Shown piece after piece: positions 55,252 to 62,439 of a stretch of DNA of 64,000 bases. Source of the DNA: Lactobacillus intestinalis. Its GTDB lineage: Bacteria > Bacillota > Bacilli > Lactobacillales > Lactobacillaceae. Positions within the stretch are counted from its first letter, which is position 1. Each line of letters starts with the position of its first letter. The stretch is taken from assembly GCF_024397795.1 (NCBI RefSeq), contig NZ_CP072983.1:682001-746000 (forward strand). Reading direction: 5' to 3'. Below the pieces are notes generated by a model that did no database searches, was not told the origin of the DNA, and was given only the letters and a program-made list of their open reading frames with translations. A program made the translations under genes and the position numbers.

Positions 55252-56682
55252 ATGGCTTTTGAAAATTTAAGTGAACGTATTCAAAAAGCGTTAAAAAATT
55301 TAACTGGAAAAGGGAAGATTTCTGAAGAAGATATCAATCGTGCTAGTCGGGAAATTCGTTTAGCATTACTTGAAGCCGATGTAAACTTTAAGGTAGTTAA
55401 GGACTTTATTAAAACTATTAAGAAGGAAGCTTTAGGTAAGGAGGTTCAAGAAAGTTTAAATCCTGGTCAACAAGTAATAAAAATAGTTAATGAAGAACTA
55501 ACTAAGATGATGGGGGAAGATGCTGCAACTCTTAATAAATCAAAGCATATTCCTACAGTTATTATGATGGTAGGTTTGCAAGGTACTGGTAAAACTACTA
55601 CCGTTGGGAAGCTGGCATATCATTTACAAAAGACACAAAACGCTCGTCCTCTTTTGATTGCTGGGGACATTTATCGTCCTGCAGCCGTTGATCAATTAAA
55701 GCAAATTGGGGAACAATTAAAGGTTCCGGTTTATAGTGAAACTAATGAAAAAGATGTTGCCAAAATCGTTGAAAATGGTTTAAAAGAAGCCGATAAGAAC
55801 AAAAACGACTATGTAATTATCGATACTGCTGGTCGACTTGAAATTGATGAACCCTTAATGGAAGAGCTTGAACGAGTTAAAAAAGTTTCTGATCCTGATA
55901 ACATTTTGCTTGTTGTTGATGCTATGACTGGTCAAGCAGCGACTGATGTTGCTAAAGGTTTTGATGAGCGCCTTGGTGTTACCGGCGTTATCCTTACTAA
56001 GCTTGATGGTGATACTCGTGGTGGGGCAGCTTTATCAATACGTGCTGTTACTGGCAAGCCAATTATTTATACCGGACAAGGTGAAAAGCTTACTGATTTA
56101 GAAGATTTCCACCCTGATAGAATGGCTTCTAGAATCTTAGGAATGGGGGACATGCTAACTTTAATTGAGCGTGCCCAACAAGATTATGATGAAAAAGAAG
56201 CTCAAAAAGTTGCTGAAAAAATGAAGGAAAATACTTTTGATTTCAACGACTTTATCGATCAATTGGAACAAGTTCAAAAAATGGGACCTTTGGATCAAAT
56301 TATGAAGATGATCCCAGGGATGGCGAATAATCCTCAACTTCAAAATATGAGTATTGATGAAAAGCAAATTGCTCATACTAAAGCAATTGTTTATTCAATG
56401 ACTAAAGAAGAACGTGAAAATCCAGATGTTTTAAATCCAAGTCGTAGACGTAGAATTGCAGCCGGATCAGCACGTCCAGTAGTTGAAGTAAACCGTATGA
56501 TCAAGCAATTCAAGATGGCACGAGATATGATGCAAAAAGTTACTAAAGGTAACTTCAAAGGCTTGAGCAATTTACCAGGAATGGATTCGCCAATGGCTAA
56601 AATGGCAATGAGAAGAATGGGGAAAAACTTCAAGAAGAATAAGAAAAAACGCTTGAAGAATATGAAGAGATATCATTCCTAA
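55252..56682 (+). CDS. ffh: Signal recognition particle protein Ffh
   Basis: A 476-residue GTPase that binds signal sequences on the ribosome. The N domain (1-95), G domain (P-loop GLQGTGKTTTVGKLA near 107, DTAGRLEIDE, TKLDGDTRGGAALS), and Met-rich M domain (about 300-476, with SRRRRIAAGS RNA-binding motif and a KKNKKKRLKN tail) are complete. It pairs with FtsY at 48854 and the SRP RNA, which is not in the window. Confidence 0.97.
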   Translation: MAFENLSERIQKALKNLTGKGKISEEDINRASREIRLALLEADVNFKVVKDFIKTIKKEALGKEVQESLNPGQQVIKIVNEELTKMMGEDAATLNKSKHIPTVIMMVGLQGTGKTTTVGKLAYHLQKTQNARPLLIAGDIYRPAAVDQLKQIGEQLKVPVYSETNEKDVAKIVENGLKEADKNKNDYVIIDTAGRLEIDEPLMEELERVKKVSDPDNILLVVDAMTGQAATDVAKGFDERLGVTGVILTKLDGDTRGGAALSIRAVTGKPIIYTGQGEKLTDLEDFHPDRMASRILGMGDMLTLIERAQQDYDEKEAQKVAEKMKENTFDFNDFIDQLEQVQKMGPLDQIMKMIPGMANNPQLQNMSIDEKQIAHTKAIVYSMTKEERENPDVLNPSRRRRIAAGSARPVVEVNRMIKQFKMARDMMQKVTKGNFKGLSNLPGMDSPMAKMAMRRMGKNFKKNKKKRLKNMKRYHS

Positions 56683-56709
56683 AAAAATTAGTCTGTTAAG
56701 TAAAAATCC

Positions 56710-56738
56710 TTTACACCTTTGGAAGTTAATGGTATATT
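56710..56738 (+). promoter_or_regulatory. Promoter of rpsP
   Basis: -35 TTTACA, 17-base spacer, extended -10 TGGTATATT; 34 bases before the rpsP ATG. Confidence 0.75.
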
Positions 56739-56771
56739 ATTAATCGTTAAGTTTTAGGAGGATATTAATTT

Positions 56772-57044
56772 ATGTCAGTTAAAATTCGTATGCACCGCAT
56801 GGGTGCCAAGAGAAAGCCTTTCTACAGAATCGTTGTTGCAGACTCACGTATGCCACGTGATGGTCGTTTCATCGAAGAAGTAGGTTACTACAACCCAGTT
56901 TCAACTCCAAAGGAATTGAAGCTTGATGAAGACAAGATTTTTGATTGGCTTCAAAAGGGTGCACAACCTTCAGATACTGTTAGATCACTTCTTTCAAGTG
57001 AAGGTATCATGAAGAAGTTGCACGATGCAAAATACAACAAGTAA
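56772..57044 (+). CDS. rpsP: 30S ribosomal protein S16
   Basis: A 90-residue small-subunit protein beginning [34 protein letters not shown] is the ribosome site. The khpA (ylqC) KH-domain gene usually between rpsP and rimM is absent; instead a terminator follows, and rimM has its own ribosome site 68 bases on. Confidence 0.98.
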   Translation: MSVKIRMHRMGAKRKPFYRIVVADSRMPRDGRFIEEVGYYNPVSTPKELKLDEDKIFDWLQKGAQPSDTVRSLLSSEGIMKKLHDAKYNK

Positions 57045-57058
57045 TTAATTACTTTGAA

Positions 57059-57092
57059 GAGTTTGGGGTTTTCATGCTTCAAGCTCTTTTTT
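57059..57092 (+). terminator. Terminator between rpsP and rimM
   Basis: Stem GAGTTTG / CAAGCTC with a 14-base loop, then TTTTTT. Probably leaky, since no separate rimM promoter is evident. Confidence 0.65.
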
Positions 57093-57112
57093 CTTATTTT
57101 TAAGGAGGAAAA

Positions 57113-57628
57113 ATGCAATTTTATGATGTAGCTAAAGTTCTAACTACTCATGGTTTAAATGGAGAGGTTAAGGTTGCCTTAATTACAGACTTTCCCGAAG
57201 AAAGATTTGCAACAGGTAGTAAATTAGCACTTAAAAATGATCATGAAAAAACTTTAACCGTAAAAAGTGGCCGTCCTTTTAAACAATTTTGGCTCGTTCA
57301 ATTTGAAGAAATAACTGATATTGAACAAGCTGAAAAATTACGTGGAAAAATTTTAGTAGTTAATGAAGAAAACCAACAAGAGCTGCCAGACGGGCTATAT
57401 TATTATCGCGATATTTTAGACTGTGATGTGATTGATAATGAAACTGGTGAACGAATTGGAAAGATTACTGATATTCAATCACCAGGTGCAAATGATGTAT
57501 GGGAAGTAACAGAGGATTCTGGAAAAGAATTTTTGATCCCCTTTATTGAAGATGTAGTTAAGAAAGTAGATGTTCCTAATAAGAAGGTTTATGTAGAACT
57601 TATGGAGGGACTACGCGATGAAGATTAA
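57113..57628 (+). CDS. rimM: Ribosome maturation factor RimM
   Basis: A 171-residue 16S rRNA-processing protein that binds S19. The N-terminal barrel has [18 protein letters not shown]; the C-terminal PRC-barrel has [17 protein letters not shown] and [16 protein letters not shown] ribosome site. It overlaps trmD by 11 bases. Confidence 0.96.
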   Translation: MQFYDVAKVLTTHGLNGEVKVALITDFPEERFATGSKLALKNDHEKTLTVKSGRPFKQFWLVQFEEITDIEQAEKLRGKILVVNEENQQELPDGLYYYRDILDCDVIDNETGERIGKITDIQSPGANDVWEVTEDSGKEFLIPFIEDVVKKVDVPNKKVYVELMEGLRDED

Positions 57629-58337
57629 TGTTTTAACGCTTTTTCCTGACATGTTTACCCCATTGCAAACTTCAATGCTTGGACGTGGGCTAGAAGATGG
57701 CAAGTGGGACCTTAATTTAGTAAACTTCCGTGATTTTACTACCGATGTTCATCATCATGTTGATGACACACCCTATGGAGGGGGTGCTGGCATGGTGCTT
57801 CAAGTTATGCCGATTAAAAAGGCTTTAGATTCTCTTCCTTCCAAAGGTAAAGTTATTATTACCGCTCCTCAAGGGAAGACTTTCAATGAAGAAATGGCAC
57901 AAAAGTGGGCTGAAGAAGATGAATTAACATTTATTTGTGGCCATTACGAAGGCTTTGATCAAAGGGTTTATGATTTGGCAGATGAGACGGTTTCAATTGG
58001 GGACTATGTCTTAACAGGTGGTGAATTGCCTACAATGAGTATGATTGATGCCACTGTAAGACTTTTACCGGGAATTTTAGGAAATGCTGCTTCTCCTGTT
58101 GAAGAAAGTTTTTCTCATGGCTTGTTAGAATATCCTCAGTATACACGCCCTGCAGATTTTGAAGGACAAAAAGTCCCCGAAGTTTTAACTAGTGGTAATC
58201 ATCAAAAAATTGCTGAATGGCGTCATAAGGAAGCTCTTAGGGCTACCTATCTTCATAGACCAGATATGCTAGAGAATCGTGAATTAACTGATGAAGAACA
58301 GCACATGCTTAAAGAAATTAAAAATGAGATTAACTAG
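57618..58337 (+). CDS. trmD: tRNA (guanine-37-N1)-methyltransferase
   Basis: A 239-residue SPOUT-class enzyme preventing frameshifting. It starts [13 protein letters not shown]; the knot region has [15 protein letters not shown] and [13 protein letters not shown]. Starts within the rimM end. The rplS promoter begins a few bases after its stop. Confidence 0.97.
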   Translation: MKINVLTLFPDMFTPLQTSMLGRGLEDGKWDLNLVNFRDFTTDVHHHVDDTPYGGGAGMVLQVMPIKKALDSLPSKGKVIITAPQGKTFNEEMAQKWAEEDELTFICGHYEGFDQRVYDLADETVSIGDYVLTGGELPTMSMIDATVRLLPGILGNAASPVEESFSHGLLEYPQYTRPADFEGQKVPEVLTSGNHQKIAEWRHKEALRATYLHRPDMLENRELTDEEQHMLKEIKNEIN

Positions 58338-58342
58338 TGAGC

Positions 58343-58371
58343 TTGAACTTTAGCTGGATTTCTGCTAGAAT
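58343..58371 (+). promoter_or_regulatory. Promoter of rplS
   Basis: -35 TTGAAC, 17-base spacer, -10 TAGAAT. Confidence 0.8.
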
Positions 58372-58377
58372 CATACG

Positions 58378-58464
58378 AGTGGCTTGTAAGACCACTATTA
58401 AGATTATGGGTGTTCCGCTGGGCGTGAAACGTGATAATGAATGCCGAAGAAGGAGAAAAATATT
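58378..58464 (+). promoter_or_regulatory. Structured 5' leader of rplS (L19-leader type)
   Basis: An 85-base untranslated leader with GAGTGGCTTGTAAGACCACT-type pairing (GTGG / CCAC) and GTTCCGC-TGGGCG before AAGGAG. Firmicute L19 leaders (Rfam L19_leader) occupy this place and are proposed autoregulatory elements. Assignment is by position and folding. Confidence 0.6.
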
Positions 58465-58812
58465 ATGGATCCATTAATTGCTGAATTAACTAAGGAACAA
58501 CTTCGTGATGATATTCCTGCTTTCCGTGCAGGTGACACTGTTCGTGTACACGTACGTGTTGTTGAAGGTTCACACGAACGTATCCAAATGTTCGAAGGTG
58601 TTGTAATTAAGAAGAAGGGTACGGGCATTGGTGCAACTTACACTGTACGTAAGATTGCTTCAGGTGTTGGTGTTGAACGTACCTTCCCAGTTAACGACCC
58701 ACGTGTTGCTAAGGTTGAAGTATTACGTCACGGTCGTGTACGTCGTGCTAAGCTTTACTACTTACGTGATCGTCACGGTAAGTCAGCTAGAATCGCTGAA
58801 GCACGTCGTTAA
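58465..58812 (+). CDS. rplS: 50S ribosomal protein L19
   Basis: A 115-residue large-subunit protein at the 30S-50S interface. Start [18 protein letters not shown]; the ATG after AAGGAG is used, since the in-frame ATG eight codons upstream would contain the ribosome site. Conserved [13 protein letters not shown] and [11 protein letters not shown] are present. Confidence 0.98.
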   Translation: MDPLIAELTKEQLRDDIPAFRAGDTVRVHVRVVEGSHERIQMFEGVVIKKKGTGIGATYTVRKIASGVGVERTFPVNDPRVAKVEVLRHGRVRRAKLYYLRDRHGKSARIAEARR

Positions 58813-58831
58813 TTGTAAAATTACGATAATA

Positions 58832-58865
58832 AAAAAGCTAGTCTGTAAAAGGCTAGCTTTTTGCA
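58832..58865 (+). terminator. Terminator after rplS
   Basis: Stem AAAAAGCTAGTC / GGCTAGCTTTTT with loop TGTAAAA. Confidence 0.9.
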
Positions 58866-58894
58866 TTGACAGTTTTTAGAAGTATTGGTATATT
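58866..58894 (+). promoter_or_regulatory. Strong orphan promoter of the small RNA
   Basis: Consensus -35 TTGACA, 17-base spacer, extended -10 TGGTATATT. No coding region follows before the terminator at 58984-59018. Confidence 0.8.
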
Positions 58895-58900
58895 AAAACT

Positions 58901-59019
58901 ACTTCTTCAGAAGTAATTCAACTATATATTTTTAGTTGAATTTATTTTTGCCTAAGATAGTTAGGTAGTCTATCTTGGCAACGGCGCTATTCATGTTTTA
59001 CATGGATAGTGCTTTTTTG
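58901..59019 (+). ncRNA. Candidate structured small RNA (about 118 nt)
   Basis: Four successive hairpins: ACTTC / GAAGT (58901-58914); AATTCAACTA / TAGTTGAATT (58915-58942); CC-t-AAGATAG / CTATCTTGG (58951-58978); and terminator GCGCTATTCATG / CATGGATAGTGC (58984-59012) with TTTTTT. It lacks an open reading frame of note. It is bounded by the rplS terminator on one side and its own terminator on the other, so it is an independent transcription unit. I do not recognise its family. Confidence 0.7.
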
Positions 59020-59138
59020 TTTGATTTAATAAGAAGCAAAAAGAATTGTATAATAATTTTGATGTACTATGAGCCAAAAAAGATAGAGATGGGAAGAAAA
59101 GTTATATAATAGGTATCATGAGGAAGGGGAGAAATTAA

Positions 59139-59561
59139 ATGATCCATGAACATTCTGCAGGTAGTATTATTTATCGCATTAATGATGGCAAGATAGAGTT
59201 TTTAATCGTAGAAAGTTGTATGCACCATACGTGGGGATTTCCTAAGGGACATCTTGAACCCGGTGAGACTGAAGAAGAAGCAGCTAAACGTGAAGTTGCG
59301 GAAGAAGTAGGGCTTCATCCAGACTTTGATTTTAACTTTAGATGTGAAACCACTTATCCAACTGAAGAGGGGACAGTTAAAAAAGTGGGCTTTTTCTTAA
59401 GCGAAAATAATCCTACTCAGCATGTGGTTGATCAAAAAGAAGAAATTCTCAATTCTAAATGGATTGATTTACAAGAAGCAGAATCGTATTTACCTAAAGA
59501 ACGTGGTTTGTATAAAATGCTTGTGAAAGCTGAAAAGTTTATCAAGCAGAATGATAAATAG
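59139..59561 (+). CDS. Nudix hydrolase (Ap4A hydrolase-like)
   Basis: A 140-residue hydrolase with a full Nudix box GHLEPGETEEEAAKREVAEEVG (residues about 37-58, shown in part; key Glu residues present). The N-terminal EHSAGSIIYRINDGKIEFLIVES and WGFPKG resemble bis(5'-nucleosyl)-tetraphosphatases. It has a GAAGGGGAG ribosome site. A weak TATAAT (59049-59054) lies upstream. The substrate is inferred only. Confidence 0.85.
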   Translation: MIHEHSAGSIIYRINDGKIEFLIVESCMHHTWGFPKGHLEPGETEEEAAKREVAEEVGLHPDFDFNFRCETTYPTEEGTVKKVGFFLSENNPTQHVVDQKEEILNSKWIDLQEAESYLPKERGLYKMLVKAEKFIKQNDK

Positions 59562-59563
59562 AA

Positions 59564-59592
59564 GAAGTGAGAAAGATCACTTCTTTTTTATT
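59564..59592 (+). terminator. Terminator after the Nudix gene
   Basis: Stem AGAAGTGA / TCACTTCT with loop GAAAGA, then TTTTT. Confidence 0.88.
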
Positions 59593-59606
59593 TTTGGAGG
59601 GAAAAG

Positions 59607-60260
59607 ATGAAATATCCTAAAGAATTAATTGATGAAGTGGAAAAACGCTCGGAAGGGATGAAACTAGAAGGGTTAAATAAAGGAGCGGGCCCTATTCATC
59701 CAGCGCTTATGATTGTTGGAGAAGCTCCTGGACGAAATGAAATTCAAACTCAGGTTCCTTTCAATGGAGATTCCGGAAAAGAACTAATGAAATCTTTGGC
59801 TTCAATCGGTTTACGTCGAGAAGATGTGTATATTACCTCCGCTGTGCGCAGTAGGCCGTACAGCATTAAGAAAGTTTTTAGTAAAAAAGAGAATAAAGAA
59901 GTAATAAAATATCCTAATCGAAAACCAACTAAGAAAGAAATTTTAGCTCATGCTCCGTTTTTTGATTATGAAATAAAGAAGGTACAGCCTAAATTAATTG
60001 TAGCAGTCGGAAATACGGCATTAGAGAGACTTTTGGGACCTGGCTACAAAATTTCTAAGGAACATGGTAAAGTTATTAGCAATACGCCTATTTTGCAACT
60101 GAATCAAAATAAAGATGGTTATGAATGGTCAAATGAAAAATATACCATCTTTCCGCAATATCATCCTGCAGCTGTTTTTTATAATCGGAAATTGGCAGAA
60201 GATATTGCTCGAGATTGGCAGGTTATTGGGCCCTATTTGAAGGAGAAAAATTATGAGTAA
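59607..60260 (+). CDS. Uracil-DNA glycosylase-superfamily protein, family-4-like without cysteines
   Basis: A 217-residue protein with the UDG motif LMIVGEAPGRNE and the downstream PFNGDSGKELMKSLASIGL, YITSAVRSRP and QYHPAAVFYNRKL blocks. These match family 4 glycosylases, which excise uracil from DNA. Family 4 enzymes normally bind a 4Fe-4S cluster through four Cys, two near the N-terminus and two after the RP motif; this protein has no Cys at all. The SGNH hydrolase starts within its last codons (8-base overlap). Confidence 0.8.
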   Translation: MKYPKELIDEVEKRSEGMKLEGLNKGAGPIHPALMIVGEAPGRNEIQTQVPFNGDSGKELMKSLASIGLRREDVYITSAVRSRPYSIKKVFSKKENKEVIKYPNRKPTKKEILAHAPFFDYEIKKVQPKLIVAVGNTALERLLGPGYKISKEHGKVISNTPILQLNQNKDGYEWSNEKYTIFPQYHPAAVFYNRKLAEDIARDWQVIGPYLKEKNYE

Positions 60261-61023
60261 CGAAACATTTTTAATTCCGATAGTTCAAAATAATGATTTA
60301 TCAGATATTGCTTTAGCAGAACTTAGACAAGATTTGGATGCACATCCTCTTAATCAGCGGCTTTATGAAGATATTGCGTATTTACCAGGAAATTCTAGGA
60401 AATATAGCCTAAATCAAGTTGAATTTACAATGGGTCCGCTTTTTAAAAAGAAAATTTTATTTTTGGGTTCGTCGGTTACTTTTGGCTTTGGTAGTTTAGG
60501 TGAATCATTTGTTGATTATCTTTGGAAAAAGGATGGAGTACTTGCTATTAAAAATGCAGAAAATGGTACAACTTTAGTGGACCAAGATATAAAAGGTGAG
60601 TCATATGTTAAAAGATTTAATGAAGAATTAAAACAAAAAGACCATCCAGATATCTTTGTTTTACAACTTTCCACAAACGATGCTACTTTAGGAAATAAGT
60701 TAGGAAAGATTAGCAATGATAATTATGATACTCAAACAATTATTGGCGCTCTAGAATATATTATTTCTAAAGCTAAGCAAAACTGGGATTGTCCAATTTT
60801 AATTTATACTAACCCTAATTTTGATAATCTTCTTTATGCGCAAATGGTTCAAGCAGCTCATGAATTGGCTAAAAAGTGGGGTGTAGAAGTTTTAGATTTA
60901 TTCAATGATCCTAACTTTAAAGATCAAGATAAATTATATATGGTAGATGAAATTCATCCTACTCGTGCAGGCTATGAATTAAAATGGTTACCGATCTTTG
61001 AAAAGAAATTAATTGAAATGTAA
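60253..61023 (+). CDS. SGNH/GDSL-family hydrolase
   Basis: A 256-residue esterase-type hydrolase with block I FLGSSVTFGFG (Ser in GSS in place of GDS), block III QLSTNDAT and block V DEIHPTRAGYE, giving a Ser-Asp-His set. The N-terminal about 65 residues precede the fold and are unassigned. No signal peptide. Co-transcribed with the UDG-like gene. Substrate unknown. Confidence 0.85.
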   Translation: MSNETFLIPIVQNNDLSDIALAELRQDLDAHPLNQRLYEDIAYLPGNSRKYSLNQVEFTMGPLFKKKILFLGSSVTFGFGSLGESFVDYLWKKDGVLAIKNAENGTTLVDQDIKGESYVKRFNEELKQKDHPDIFVLQLSTNDATLGNKLGKISNDNYDTQTIIGALEYIISKAKQNWDCPILIYTNPNFDNLLYAQMVQAAHELAKKWGVEVLDLFNDPNFKDQDKLYMVDEIHPTRAGYELKWLPIFEKKLIEM

Positions 61024-61050
61024 AAAAGCACTAATTATTAGTGCTTTTTT
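61022..61050. terminator. Bidirectional terminator between the SGNH hydrolase and lexA
   Basis: Stem AGCACTAA / TTAGTGCT with loop TTA, flanked by A and T runs; convergent genes. Confidence 0.9.
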
Positions 61051-61051
61051 A

Positions 61052-61678
61052 TTAGATAATATTGTTTCTATAGAGACCTACAACTTTACCAAGGATTTTT
61101 ACATTATCTAAAATGATAGGGTCCATAGTATCATTTTCAGGTTGCAAACGATAATGATCAGTTTCTTTAAAGAAACGTTTAACTGTAGCTTCATTACTGT
61201 CATTCATTGCCACAACAATTTCACCATTGTTAGCAGAAGACTGCTTTCTTACAATGACGTTATCGCCGTTTAAAATACCAGCCTTGATCATACTTTCGCC
61301 ATGAATTTTAAGCATAAATAATTCACCAGCGTAAGTAGTTAAATCCGGTGGAAGTGGGAAATAGTCGTCAGTAGTTTTATCTTCAACTGCTAAAATTGGC
61401 GTTCCCGCAGTGACTACTCCTAAAATTGGGATAGTAGTAGGCTTAATTCCCAACTCTTCCTTCCCTTTTTGAGTAATTTCAAGAGCTCGTGGTTTAGTTG
61501 CATCTTTAATGATGTATCCTTTACGTTCAAGTTGTGCTAAGTGACCATGAACTGTAGAAGTAGAGGATAAACCAACTGCAGCACAGATTTCTCTAACAGT
61601 AGGTGGAAATCCATGTTCATCTACTGTTTCATAAATATAGCGTAAAATAGCTAATTGCTTATTATTTTTTTTAGGCAT
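61052..61678 (-). CDS. lexA: LexA repressor
   Basis: A 208-residue SOS repressor. The winged-helix DNA-binding domain is at 1-65 ([24 protein letters not shown]). The cleavage site is Ala91-Gly92 in VVTAGTP, with catalytic Ser129 in HGESM and Lys167 in ATVKRF. In the presence of RecA filaments it cuts itself. It is divergent from ynzC, with an SOS-box-like site overlapping its -35. Confidence 0.97.
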   Translation of the reverse strand: MPKKNNKQLAILRYIYETVDEHGFPPTVREICAAVGLSSTSTVHGHLAQLERKGYIIKDATKPRALEITQKGKEELGIKPTTIPILGVVTAGTPILAVEDKTTDDYFPLPPDLTTYAGELFMLKIHGESMIKAGILNGDNVIVRKQSSANNGEIVVAMNDSNEATVKRFFKETDHYRLQPENDTMDPIILDNVKILGKVVGLYRNNII

Positions 61679-61714
61679 CGTATATTCTCCATTATTTTTA
61701 TATTTAACATCCCT

Positions 61715-61743
61715 ATTTTAGCAAATATTAAAACTGTTTACAA
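61715..61743 (-). promoter_or_regulatory. Promoter of lexA
   Basis: Minus strand: -35 TTGTAA, 17-base spacer, -10 TAAAAT, 36 bases before the ATG. Confidence 0.65.
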
Positions 61744-61754
61744 ACTAGCGTTCT
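61741..61754. promoter_or_regulatory. SOS-box-like LexA operator
   Basis: On the minus strand AGAACGCTAGTTTG, close to the Gram-positive SOS box CGAACRNRYGTTYG in both half sites, with mismatches at the first base and in the centre. It overlaps the lexA -35 box and faces ynzC. Confidence 0.6.
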
Positions 61755-61827
61755 TGAAAATAAAGAATGATTTTCTTTTTTTCTGTAGATAAATAGAGTA
61801 AACTATTTTTGATAAGAGGTGTTTAAA

Positions 61828-62076
61828 ATGGATAAAAATGAAGAAAAAAAGGTCACAGATCGTATCAACGAACTTTATCACAAGAAGCAAAAGGAAGGTT
61901 TAACTCCAGAAGAAGAAGCCGAAAGAAAAGAACTTCATAAGAAGTTTCTTGAAAACTTCAGAGCTGGATTTAGACAACAATTGGAAGATACTGTAATTAT
62001 CGATAAAAATGGTAAAGAAGTAACTTCTGAAAAGGCTAAGAAGGCACAAAGAGAAAAGGGTCTTAGAAAAGATTAA
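61828..62076 (+). CDS. ynzC: DUF896-family protein (YnzC-like)
   Basis: An 82-residue helical protein. RINELYHKKQKEGLTPEEEAERKELHKKFLENFR-type sequence (residues about 10-45) and the later VIIDKNGKEVTSEKAKKAQREKGLR match the DUF896/YnzC family. In Bacillus ynzC lies in the SOS-controlled yneA operon divergent from lexA, and the same layout is seen here without yneA and yneB. The ATG with AGAGGTG upstream is used. Confidence 0.9.
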   Translation: MDKNEEKKVTDRINELYHKKQKEGLTPEEEAERKELHKKFLENFRAGFRQQLEDTVIIDKNGKEVTSEKAKKAQREKGLRKD

Positions 62077-62144
62077 TTTTGCCTTTAAAATTTTGTATTT
62101 TTTAGGTAAAATAGCATTATTAATTAATGGAGGATTTTTAGATT

Positions 62145-62363
62145 ATGAATTTAGGATTAGCAATTGTTTTAATTATTGTTGCACTGGCAGTCGGCCTAAT
62201 TGGTGGATTCTACGGTGCACGAGCATATATGAAGAAGTATTTCCAAGAAAATCCTCCAATTAACGAAGATATGATTGTTAGCATGATGTCTCAAATGGGA
62301 CAAAAGCCTTCTGCTAAAAAGGTAAATCAAGTCATGAACCGTATGAAACATCAAAACAAATAG
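62145..62363 (+). CDS. yneF: UPF0154-family small membrane protein (YneF-like)
   Basis: A 72-residue protein with one N-terminal TM helix (residues 3-25, [24 protein letters not shown]) and a cytoplasmic tail with [22 protein letters not shown], the family hallmark. GGAGG before the ATG. Function unknown; it is conserved near lexA in Firmicutes. Confidence 0.93.
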   Translation: MNLGLAIVLIIVALAVGLIGGFYGARAYMKKYFQENPPINEDMIVSMMSQMGQKPSAKKVNQVMNRMKHQNK

Positions 62364-62389
62364 TATTTTTGTACTAGATCATTATTGAT

Positions 62390-62418
62390 AAAGACGAAGG
62401 ATCTCCTTCGTCTTTTTT
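62390..62418 (+). terminator. Terminator after yneF
   Basis: Stem AAAGACGAAGG / CCTTCGTCTTT with a short loop, then TTTT. Confidence 0.92.
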
Positions 62419-62439
62419 GTATTTGAAAGAGGTGGTTGA

